Shown: one piece after another, positions 1 through 6,191 of the stretch
How positions within the stretch are numbered: the first letter of the stretch is position 1
Layout of the letters: each line of letters begins with the position of its first letter
Assembly (NCBI GenBank): GCA_013297585.1
Contig: JAAFHG010000233.1
Location: forward strand, 1-6,354
Reading direction: 5' to 3'
Length of the DNA stretch: 6,354 nucleotides
Source: Chitinophagales bacterium
Lineage (GTDB): Bacteria > Bacteroidota > Bacteroidia > Chitinophagales > Chitinophagaceae
The notes under the pieces: model-generated
The model's input: only the letters and a program-made list of their open reading frames with translations
What the model was told of the DNA's origin: nothing
Database searches by the model: none
Translations under genes and position numbers: made by a program

Positions 1-2777
1 ATGGTGCAAAAGCTGATTTTTTACTAAAAACAGACTCAAAAGAAAGTTTTAAAACAGATTCTACTGCATGGATGCAATATGCTTTTGAGAAGCCTTTCAC
101 TTGCAGAAGTATCATTACAAGAACAACTGGTAATAATTACCAAGCACATCGGTTTATTGTTCAATCAAGTAATGATGGTGTCAACTTTACAACCATTACA
201 AGATTGGAAAGCCCACGACATGGTTGGCAGGATACGGATGCAGATGTAACGCATACTATTTCTGCAACAACAGCAAAATATTTTCGTTTTGTCTATGATA
301 AAACAGGCACAGAACCGGGTGCAGAAGATTTGGATAATGCAAAATGGAAGCCCAGTTTGAAAGTCAGTGGTATTGAATTGTCGAGTGAACCAACCATCAA
401 TCAATATGAAGGAAAAAATGGAGAAGTTTGGCGTATTAGTAAACGCACAACGGCCGAACAATTACAAGACAGTATTTGCATTCCTTTTAATAAGCTAATC
501 AATATCACGTCGTTTTATAAAAATGGCAAACTCAATTGGCAAGTGCCAAAAGGTAATTGGACAATCATCAGAATTGGTCATACTTCAACAGGTCATAAAA
601 ACGAAACTGCTGGTGGTGGTAAAGGTTTAGAATGTGATAAGTTTAACCAACAAGCTATCGCATTGCAATTCAATAATTGGTTCAATAAAATTTATCAATC
701 CGTTGATTCAACTACTGCCAAAGAAGTTATTAAAGTTTTTCATGTAGATAGTTGGGAATGCTCAAGTCAAAATTGGAGTAGCAATTTTACGGCTGAATTT
801 AAGAAAAGAAGAGGGTATGATTTGTTGCCTTATTTGCCTGTAATGGCTGGTGTGCCTGTGCAAAGTATTAAAAAAAGCGAAGAGATTTTGTATGATGTGC
901 GTCAGACTATTAACGACTTGATTACCGATGTTTTTTATACCACATTAAAAAAATTGTCATCCGAGAAATATTGCCAATTTTCTGCTGAAAGCGTTGCCCC
1001 AACCATGTTGAGTGATGGTATGCAACATTATAGTAAAGTGGATTTGCCAATGGGTGAATTTTGGAACAACAGCCCCACACACGACAAGCCTAATGATATG
1101 TTGGATGCCATTAGTGCAGCACATATTTATGGTAAAAATATTATTCAAGCTGAGGCTTTTACCACTGTAAGAATGAATTGGGCTGAACATCCTAGTAGTT
1201 TAAAAACGCTAGGCGATAGAAATTTTGCATTAGGAATTAATAAAATGGTGTTGCATGTTTTTAGCCATAATCCTTTTATCAATAAAAAACCCGGTGTTAC
1301 ATTAGATGGTGTTGGATTATATTTTCAGAGGGATCAAACTTGGTTTAAGCAAAGTAAGGGTTGGATTGATTATTTGGCTCGTTGTCAAGCCATGTTACAG
1401 CAAGGCCAACCTGTTGTTGATATTGCCGTGTTTACAGGAGAAGAATTGCCAAGACGTGCTGTTTTACCAGATAGGTTGATAGCGAGTTTACCGGGTATTT
1501 TTGGTAAAGAAAGGGTAGACTTTGAAGCAAAACGCTTAGCTAATGAAGGACAGCCAATGCAGCAAAAGCCAGATGGCGTTAGTAATTCTGCCAATAATTA
1601 TGAAGCAGCAGATTGGGTAAATCCATTAAATGGCTATGCTTACGATTCCTTTAATCCAGATGCTTTGATACGTTTGGCAAAGGTTGAAAATGGACGTATT
1701 GTTTTACCAAGTGGTGCAAGCTACAAATTGCTAGTATTACCTGCTAATACTAAGATGAATCCTGATAATATTATCAGTAATGTGTCGGTAAAAAAAATTA
1801 TTCAGTTGGTAAAAGATGGCGCAACTGTATTGGTGGATGAAGTATATAAAAAAACATTTATAGATAATGGAATAATCTTAGAATTCACCAATTACAAAGA
1901 GGCTAGTATTGCTACTTTGGGCAAAGGAAAAATTATGTTAACCCCTTATCGGCCGAGTAGTTTCAAACTATTTCAACTAGAAAAAGACGTTGAAGTTTTA
2001 AGCGAAAATATTAGCCCTTCAAGCATTGCTTTCGCTCACAGAAAATTACCTGATGCAGATATTTATTTTATTTCTAACCAACTTGACAGTGCTATAGATA
2101 TAAGACTCTCATTCAATATCAGCGGTAAGCAACCAGAAATTTGGAATCCTAATACAAGTAAAATATTCAATGCTATTATTGGTGAATACAAAGATGGAAA
2201 AACCAATATCGTACTGCCTTTAGCAGCTAATGGTTCTTTATTTATAGTTTTTAGAAAACCTGCGAAGCGATTTAAATATAATGAGATGTTTTGTCAAGGA
2301 CTTTTCTCCACATATCAAATGAACAATAAATGGCAAGTTGAATTTGACATCGCCTACGGTGGCCCAAAAGAAATACTTATATTGGATTCACTTACAGACT
2401 TATCAAAGCAAAATAGCACTAACATCAAATACTATTCTGGTACTGCGATTTATAAAAATACGTTTACACTAAACAGGTTCACAAAGGCAACTGTGCAATT
2501 AGATAATGTTTACAACCTTGCAAGCGTAAAAGTAAACGGTATCGATTGTGGTACTATTTGGACAAAACCTTATGAACTAGATATTACTAAAGCAGTTAAA
2601 GAAGGCGTAAATACCATCGAAATTGCGGTTACTAATACATGGCACAACCGCTTGATTGGTGACCATTTGTTGCCTGAAAACAAACGCATCACTTTTAGTA
2701 CCGCACCATTTAGATTGGAAGGAAAAGCCTTGCAGCCAAGTGGCTTAGTTGGTGATGTTACCATTTTAGCGTACTAA
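1..2777 (+). CDS. GH106-type alpha-L-rhamnosidase, 5'-partial
   Basis: Predicted inverting glycoside hydrolase of family GH106, removing alpha-L-rhamnose from plant or microbial polysaccharides, probably in the periplasm or at the cell surface. The frame is open from base 3 to the left edge, so the ATG at 72 is internal; 924 residues are visible and the N-terminus with any signal peptide is missing. Counting the codon at base 3 as residue 1: a discoidin-like beta-sandwich lies near 22-105, then HTSTGHKN and GGGKGLECDKF, then the (beta/alpha)8 catalytic part with HVDSWE (Glu252, codon 756-758) and QAEAFTT (Glu384, codon 1152-1154). These two glutamates are 132 residues apart, the same spacing as the acid/base pair I recall for Bacteroides BT0986 (E461/E593). 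The C-terminus is a GH2-like sugar-binding sandwich (VKVNGIDCGTIW, NTWHNRLIGD, SGLVGDVTI). No frameshift is seen. Family is confident; exact substrate is inferred. Confidence 0.9.
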   Translation, partial: GAKADFLLKTDSKESFKTDSTAWMQYAFEKPFTCRSIITRTTGNNYQAHRFIVQSSNDGVNFTTITRLESPRHGWQDTDADVTHTISATTAKYFRFVYDKTGTEPGAEDLDNAKWKPSLKVSGIELSSEPTINQYEGKNGEVWRISKRTTAEQLQDSICIPFNKLINITSFYKNGKLNWQVPKGNWTIIRIGHTSTGHKNETAGGGKGLECDKFNQQAIALQFNNWFNKIYQSVDSTTAKEVIKVFHVDSWECSSQNWSSNFTAEFKKRRGYDLLPYLPVMAGVPVQSIKKSEEILYDVRQTINDLITDVFYTTLKKLSSEKYCQFSAESVAPTMLSDGMQHYSKVDLPMGEFWNNSPTHDKPNDMLDAISAAHIYGKNIIQAEAFTTVRMNWAEHPSSLKTLGDRNFALGINKMVLHVFSHNPFINKKPGVTLDGVGLYFQRDQTWFKQSKGWIDYLARCQAMLQQGQPVVDIAVFTGEELPRRAVLPDRLIASLPGIFGKERVDFEAKRLANEGQPMQQKPDGVSNSANNYEAADWVNPLNGYAYDSFNPDALIRLAKVENGRIVLPSGASYKLLVLPANTKMNPDNIISNVSVKKIIQLVKDGATVLVDEVYKKTFIDNGIILEFTNYKEASIATLGKGKIMLTPYRPSSFKLFQLEKDVEVLSENISPSSIAFAHRKLPDADIYFISNQLDSAIDIRLSFNISGKQPEIWNPNTSKIFNAIIGEYKDGKTNIVLPLAANGSLFIVFRKPAKRFKYNEMFCQGLFSTYQMNNKWQVEFDIAYGGPKEILILDSLTDLSKQNSTNIKYYSGTAIYKNTFTLNRFTKATVQLDNVYNLASVKVNGIDCGTIWTKPYELDITKAVKEGVNTIEIAVTNTWHNRLIGDHLLPENKRITFSTAPFRLEGKALQPSGLVGDVTILAY

Positions 2778-2881
2778 TTAGGTCTAATTGGTGGGCAAAG
2801 CTCAAAAGCGAATAAAGCGTACAAGTGTGCGACGCAACCAAAGCCCAATTGCAGTGCTAGCGCTGGTTACATAAAAAAAAT
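2778..2881. other. Convergent intergenic gap with nested inverted repeats
   Basis: This 104-bp gap separates the 3' ends of the rhamnosidase and kinase genes and holds no credible ORF. It appears richer in G+C than its surroundings and contains imperfect inverted repeats: AATTGG (2786-2791) with CCAATT (2845-2850), an inner GCGT (2817-2820) with ACGC (2832-2835), and AACCA (2836-2840) with TGGTT (2864-2868). A near-palindrome AGTGCTAGCGCT lies at 2853-2864. No stem is followed by a T-run on either strand; the only homopolymer is an A-run at 2873-2880, which is on the wrong side to act as a U-tract for either transcript. It could be a weak bidirectional terminator or a dispersed intergenic repeat; neither is shown. 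Confidence 0.4.
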
Positions 2882-3514
2882 CTACGGCAGGGTAAAATAA
2901 TGTTGCCCTTCATCGTAGTCTTTATCAAGCGCATCAAGTACTACTTGTAAGTGCTTGGGATTACCTAAAAAATCGGCATTACTAGCATCAATAAAAATGG
3001 TTTTGATATTGTGCTGTTTGATGTAGCTGGTATAGGTCTCTTGCAGGTTAAACAAGTACTCATCTGGGATGCTTTGTTCGTAGCTACGGTTACGCTTTTT
3101 AATGTTTGCCTGTAAGCGTTTTATAGGCGCATGTAGGTAGATGAGAATGTCAGGAAAAGTCATCTGCTGATGAATGATGTCGTAGAATTTTTGGTATAAT
3201 CTAAATTCTTCTTCGGGCAAATTCACCTTGGCAAATAGCAGACATTTGGTAAATAAATAGTCTGAAATAGTGATGTTCTGAAACAAATCTTTGGTGTGCA
3301 GCATGTCTTTTAACTGCTTGTAGCGTTCGGCCATAAAAAATAACTCCACAGGAAAAGCGTACTGCTGAGGATTCTCATAAAACTTGGCTAAGAAAGGATT
3401 ATCTGCAAATTCTTCCAATACAATTCGTGCATTAAAATGCTTCGCTAACAAATGTGTTAGCGTGGTTTTTCCCGCCCCAATGTTTCCCTCAACAGTAATA
3501 AAATGATACTTCAT
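2882..3514 (-). CDS. Deoxynucleoside kinase (dGK/dAK type)
   Basis: Predicted cytoplasmic kinase that phosphorylates deoxynucleosides to 5'-monophosphates in the salvage pathway. The 210-residue length is normal for the bacterial dCK/dGK family. Visible landmarks are the P-loop EGNIGAGKTT (9-18), the early acidic segment LEEFADNPFL (33-42) typical of the substrate pocket, SDYLF (84-88) where the family carries its catalytic-region acid/Arg motif, and a LID-like basic stretch RNRSYEQ (141-147) preceding a YL..L..TY helix. Base preference (purine or pyrimidine) cannot be read from these motifs. It is the last gene of a minus-strand block, starting 23 bp after the folK stop, which suggests cotranscription. 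A TAATTTTG string (3523-3530) sits 8 bp before its ATG, but it has no matching -33 element and lies very close to the start. Confidence 0.88.
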   Translation of the reverse strand: MKYHFITVEGNIGAGKTTLTHLLAKHFNARIVLEEFADNPFLAKFYENPQQYAFPVELFFMAERYKQLKDMLHTKDLFQNITISDYLFTKCLLFAKVNLPEEEFRLYQKFYDIIHQQMTFPDILIYLHAPIKRLQANIKKRNRSYEQSIPDEYLFNLQETYTSYIKQHNIKTIFIDASNADFLGNPKHLQVVLDALDKDYDEGQHYFTLP

Positions 3515-3537
3515 GCTAGCGTCAAAATTAGCTGCGA

Positions 3538-4032
3538 TTAACTAGCAGTTGGTGTAATTTTTTGCACATCTAAGGTATCTGTACAAGCCTGTAATAGCTG
3601 GCTTATCGTCTTTTTTTCAACAGGGTGTAATAGGTTTGGTGCTACTTCTGCCAACGGCTTGAGTGCAAACTTGCGCTGTGGTAGGGCAGGATGGGGCAGT
3701 TGTAAAATAGCAGATTGATTAACCAAGTCATCTATCAATAAAATGTCTATATCTATAGTTCTTGGGCCGAACTTGATAGTGCGAATTCTGCCGAGTTGTG
3801 TTTCTATATTTAACAATTGCTGCAATAAGTTATCTGGCTCAACCGTAGTTTTTACAACCAATACTTGGTTGTAAAATGATGGCTGATCTGTAAGACCCCA
3901 AGCTGCTGTTTCGTAGATGGATGATGCTGCTAAAACTTCACCAACCTGTTGTGCAATACATGTTTTAGCTTGCTGTAAATACGATAGTCTATCGCCTAAA
4001 TTGGTACCTAATAGTATGTAGGCTTTATGCAT
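3538..4032 (-). CDS. folK: 6-hydroxymethyl-7,8-dihydropterin pyrophosphokinase
   Basis: HPPK transfers pyrophosphate from ATP to 6-hydroxymethyl-7,8-dihydropterin, the step before dihydropteroate synthase in folate biosynthesis; it acts in the cytoplasm. The 164-residue length fits the family. The N-terminal motif LLGTNLGDR (7-15), YETAAWG (40-46), FYNQV (53-57) and the signature GPRTIDIDILLID (89-101) are present. Asp94 and Asp96 in DID correspond to the two Mg-binding aspartates of the family. PHP (113-115) and the following QRKFALKPLAEVAP segment are also typical. Its ATG overlaps the stop of the upstream toxin gene by one base (TAATG on the minus strand), pointing to translational coupling. 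I see no consensus TAnnTTTG box in the roughly 170 bp upstream of its start. The deoxynucleoside kinase gene follows 23 bp downstream. Confidence 0.94.
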   Translation of the reverse strand: MHKAYILLGTNLGDRLSYLQQAKTCIAQQVGEVLAASSIYETAAWGLTDQPSFYNQVLVVKTTVEPDNLLQQLLNIETQLGRIRTIKFGPRTIDIDILLIDDLVNQSAILQLPHPALPQRKFALKPLAEVAPNLLHPVEKKTISQLLQACTDTLDVQKITPTAS

Positions 4033-4493
4033 TACGTCGTTTTAAATAGTAGGTTGTCAAAAGAAAATGGACGCACTCTTTTAATGCGTACTTTTTTAAA
4101 AAAGTCTGTGTGTTGAGGATTCAATACCAAGTTGTTTTCTTGTCCAATAATAGCAGAAGGTACTTGTAAACAAAGGTTAGTTGTGTTAGATAAAAAATCG
4201 TTACCCATAAGCTGAGAATAGGTTGCATCTAGCTGCCAATTTTTTTTTAATTTCTTAGTATTTATGATATTATTTACCGCATCATCAATAGTTATTTCCA
4301 TTAAATGGTTAACAACAATATCTTGATAAGTTTCTTTGTGAATAAACAATTCTACCAAGGCTAATGAAATAGTGTAACTAGTATATACAGCAGGTAAGCC
4401 TATGCTATTCCATCTGCCACCAAAAAGCATTGCACCTCTACCAGATAAATCATCAATAAATTGCTTTGGTGCAAATCTATAAACTGTAATCAT
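4032..4493 (-). CDS. RES-domain toxin (predicted NAD-degrading)
   Basis: A 153-residue protein that is essentially a single RES domain, the toxin of Xre/RES type II systems. Characterised family members degrade NAD+, by hydrolysis or phosphorolysis, and halt growth; that activity is inferred here. Conserved family features are visible: VYRF (4-7), FGGRWNSIG (24-32, with Arg27), a tyrosine in AVYTS (Tyr37), Glu48 in SLALVELFIH, and VPSAI (Ser113) followed by LNPQH (124-128). These supply the Arg, Glu and Ser that name the domain. Its ATG lies inside the last codons of the antitoxin gene (ATGA overlap, 4490-4493), and its TAA overlaps the folK start. The reading frame is intact with no missing key residue, so it is probably active unless neutralised by the upstream partner. 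Confidence 0.9.
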   Translation of the reverse strand: MITVYRFAPKQFIDDLSGRGAMLFGGRWNSIGLPAVYTSYTISLALVELFIHKETYQDIVVNHLMEITIDDAVNNIINTKKLKKNWQLDATYSQLMGNDFLSNTTNLCLQVPSAIIGQENNLVLNPQHTDFFKKVRIKRVRPFSFDNLLFKTT

Positions 4494-4942
4494 GAATATA
4501 CATTATAAAGAATTCGACCTATCTGATTAATAGTTTCTTGAATACCTTGTGTGGTATACAAAGATTGAAAATTGAGTACTTGCCCCATTACATTTTTATC
4601 CTTTTTAAGCCATTGGTAAAAGGCATCTGCTCTTACAAAAGTTTTTAGGCCAAGCTCTAATAACTGCTGTATATGTAAAATCCTATCAACATAAATACCT
4701 TCAAAAGAAGTGTTGTTTAAAGCATATCGTTGAAGCGTTCTATCGGATAAGTGTAAAATATGAGCCCATTCTTTTTGGGTAAATGGTACAGTTGCTGCAA
4801 TTTTTTCGAACTTATTGTAAGTAAACGCTGCTACTTGCACCATGCGTGGCAATGGAGGTAATGCTTGGTAAGCAAACAATGGTTCTTTGGCATTATTGGT
4901 GTTGGTATTTTTAGAGGTGGTATACTTTTGAGTTTTTGCCAT
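4490..4942 (-). CDS. Xre/MbcA/ParS-type antitoxin (DUF2384)
   Basis: Predicted antitoxin and autorepressor partner of the RES toxin encoded directly downstream. With the chosen ATG it has 150 residues: a polar Thr/Asn/Lys-rich N-terminal tail (about 1-30), an Xre-like helix-turn-helix region (about 44-75, including FTQKEWAHILHLSDRTLQRY), and a C-terminal toxin-binding DUF2384-like region (about 82-150, including FYQWLKKDK and a final G.....IGRILYNVYS). The frame also opens at a GTG at 4975, adding 11 residues. I prefer the ATG at 4942 because the probable -7 box (4962-4969) lies between the two, so a transcript from it would begin downstream of the GTG. The stop overlaps the toxin start by 4 bp. 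Regulation is probably by binding the two palindromes around the promoter. Confidence 0.88.
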   Translation of the reverse strand: MAKTQKYTTSKNTNTNNAKEPLFAYQALPPLPRMVQVAAFTYNKFEKIAATVPFTQKEWAHILHLSDRTLQRYALNNTSFEGIYVDRILHIQQLLELGLKTFVRADAFYQWLKKDKNVMGQVLNFQSLYTTQGIQETINQIGRILYNVYS

Positions 4943-4948
4943 AGAATT

Positions 4949-4958
4949 GACATTTGTC
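4949..4958. promoter_or_regulatory. Putative antitoxin operator, promoter-proximal site
   Basis: GACATTTGTC is a palindrome with GACA/TGTC-type arms (GACANNTGTC on the minus strand). It covers the predicted start of transcription just before the antitoxin ATG. With its near-copy at 4971-4980 it brackets the -7 box. Binding here would block initiation, as expected for autorepression by an Xre-type antitoxin. The binding protein is inferred from proximity. Confidence 0.6.
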
Positions 4959-4961
4959 TTA

Positions 4962-4969
4962 CAAAGATA
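4962..4969 (-). promoter_or_regulatory. -7 promoter box of the antitoxin-toxin operon
   Basis: The minus strand reads TATCTTTG, an exact match to the Bacteroidota -7 consensus TAnnTTTG. It would start transcription at roughly 4954-4958, leaving a leader of about 12-16 nt before the ATG at 4942. No good TTTG-like -33 element is found 19-21 bp upstream; that position reads GTGT, so the promoter may be weak or may depend on an activator. Confidence 0.65.
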
Positions 4970-4970
4970 C

Positions 4971-4980
4971 GACACTTGTC
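4971..4980. promoter_or_regulatory. Putative antitoxin operator, upstream site
   Basis: GACACTTGTC has the same GACA/TGTC-arm palindrome as the site at 4949-4958 and differs from it by one base; the match extends into a shared trailing TT. The centres are 22 bp apart, close to two helical turns, so two dimers or one higher-order complex could bind the same DNA face. It overlaps the spacer of the antitoxin promoter. Confidence 0.6.
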
Positions 4981-5019
4981 TTGGACTTTTACACTTTTTA
5001 ATAAAATTAAAATACTTGT

Positions 5020-5051
5020 TTTGATTAAGGTAAAATAAACAAATAGATTTG
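5020..5051 (+). promoter_or_regulatory. Bacteroidota-type promoter for the ABC permease operon
   Basis: TTTG at 5020-5023, a 20-bp spacer, then TAGATTTG at 5044-5051. Both elements and the spacing match the Bacteroidota housekeeping consensus TTTG-N19-21-TAnnTTTG. Transcription would begin around 5055-5059, a short distance before the ATG at 5068. It points away from the antitoxin promoter; the two share the 125-bp intergenic region. Confidence 0.72.
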
Positions 5052-5067
5052 CCCTAATAATTTGATT

Positions 5068-6189
5068 ATGAGCAAAGCCTATAGCCAAAGCAAAGCCCTT
5101 GGTGCCATTACCAAAGCTAGTTTTTTAGCCAATCTTAAAAATCCCCAGTCACTCGTATTTAGCTTGGTATTTCCGCTGGTATTTGTATTTATTTTCGGTG
5201 CTTTTGGTGGTGGTGGACTCACCAAGTTTAAATTGGCGCTAGCACCTAATTGCGATACGGCAAATGTGCTGTTTCAAGCATTAAACAAGCAACCGTTTAT
5301 TAGCTTTCAGCGCTATGCTGATACGGCTTTAATGCGCAGCGATTTAGAGAAAGGTAAATTGGTGGGGGTTATTGATATTCAACAAGTTCACATACTTGAC
5401 ACTTCTTTTAAAAATTCACCACCAATATTTACCCTCAACATCAAATCTACCTCAGCAAGTGCGGCAGAATTAAGTCAGTTAAAGCCTTTACTTGAAAATG
5501 TTGATAATAGTTTGGAAAAGAAATTAAGTGGTAATACATCGCAATTTGTAACCATTACCACTGAGATTTATAACGTTCGTGAATACAAACAAATTGACTT
5601 TGTATTGCCGGGGCAAATTGGTTTCTCGCTCTTGTTTTCAACCTTATTTGGTATTGCTTTTACCTTCTACAACTTGCGTGAACAGTTGGTGCTTAAACGC
5701 TTTTATGCCACGCCTGTTAATCGCCTCAACATCTTACTAGGTATCGGTTTTAGCCGTATTTTCTTTCAGTTAATCAATGTATTGGTGCTAATAACCGTAG
5801 GGCATTTCTTTTTAGGGTTTACATTGGCACATGGCTTTATCACATTTTTCGAAATGGTATCATTGAGTATTTTACTATTAATGCTGCTCATGGGTGTGGG
5901 TTTAATTATTTCTAGTGTGGTTAAAAACGATACCATGATTCCATTGGTGATTAATATTTTCAGCTTACCGCAGATGTTATTATCTGGCACCTTCTTCTCT
6001 ATATCGGTATTTCCACAATGGTTGCAAACCTGCTGCAAAATATTGCCTTTAACGCACTTTAATTTGGCTATGCGCAAAATATCTTTTGAAGGCGCAAGCA
6101 TTATAGATAGCTGGCAAAATATTGGTGTATTGGCTTTATGGACGGTTGGTATCTATATTATTGTTTTACGTGTATTTAAATGGGAATAA
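5068..6189 (+). CDS. ABC-2 type transporter permease
   Basis: Predicted inner-membrane permease subunit of an ABC exporter of the ABC-2 type (YhhJ/DrrB-like); substrate unknown. The product has 373 residues with one N-terminal membrane helix (about 28-47), an extracytoplasmic domain (about 48-180), then five helices (about 182-202, 225-250, 259-284, 289-312 and 350-368). Family-typical motifs are REQLVLKRFYATPV (204-216), LLSGTFFSISVFP (304-316) and LPLTHFNLAMRKI (326-338). I chose the ATG at 5068; an in-frame TTG at 5062 would add two residues and is unlikely. No ATP-binding subunit lies in the window: the upstream neighbour is divergent and the next gene is not an ATPase. The ATPase must lie beyond the right edge or elsewhere. 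A good promoter precedes the gene, and the next gene begins 2 bp after its stop. Confidence 0.9.
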   Translation: MSKAYSQSKALGAITKASFLANLKNPQSLVFSLVFPLVFVFIFGAFGGGGLTKFKLALAPNCDTANVLFQALNKQPFISFQRYADTALMRSDLEKGKLVGVIDIQQVHILDTSFKNSPPIFTLNIKSTSASAAELSQLKPLLENVDNSLEKKLSGNTSQFVTITTEIYNVREYKQIDFVLPGQIGFSLLFSTLFGIAFTFYNLREQLVLKRFYATPVNRLNILLGIGFSRIFFQLINVLVLITVGHFFLGFTLAHGFITFFEMVSLSILLLMLLMGVGLIISSVVKNDTMIPLVINIFSLPQMLLSGTFFSISVFPQWLQTCCKILPLTHFNLAMRKISFEGASIIDSWQNIGVLALWTVGIYIIVLRVFKWE

Positions 6190-6191
6190 TC

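Noticed and set aside
165..461. Minus-strand open frame of 98 codons inside the rhamnosidase gene
   Set aside because: Cysteine- and phenylalanine-rich translation with no family resemblance, antisense to a well-supported gene; the same applies to the minus-strand frames at 957-1190, 1385-1594, 2570-2764 and 5766-6101.
2821..2828. ACAAGTGT in the convergent gap as a third antitoxin operator
   Set aside because: It shares 8 bases with the site at 4971-4980 but lacks the outer G and C of the palindrome and is about 2 kb from the promoter.
2786..2850. AATTGG/CCAATT stem as an intrinsic terminator
   Set aside because: The loop is over 50 bases and no T-run follows on either strand.
3523..3530. 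TAATTTTG on the minus strand as a separate promoter for the deoxynucleoside kinase
   Set aside because: It matches TAnnTTTG but is only 8 bp from the ATG and has no TTTG-like element 19-21 bp upstream. In DNA this AT-rich such matches occur by chance about once every couple of kilobases per strand.
5014..5019. ACTTGT near the permease promoter as an extra operator half-site
   Set aside because: Only six bases match and the palindromic partner is absent; too short to separate from chance.
4831..5088. Minus-strand frame of 85 codons overlapping the antitoxin start and divergent promoter region
   Set aside because: It runs across both promoters and overlaps the antitoxin in another frame, with no recognisable domain; it is a shadow frame.
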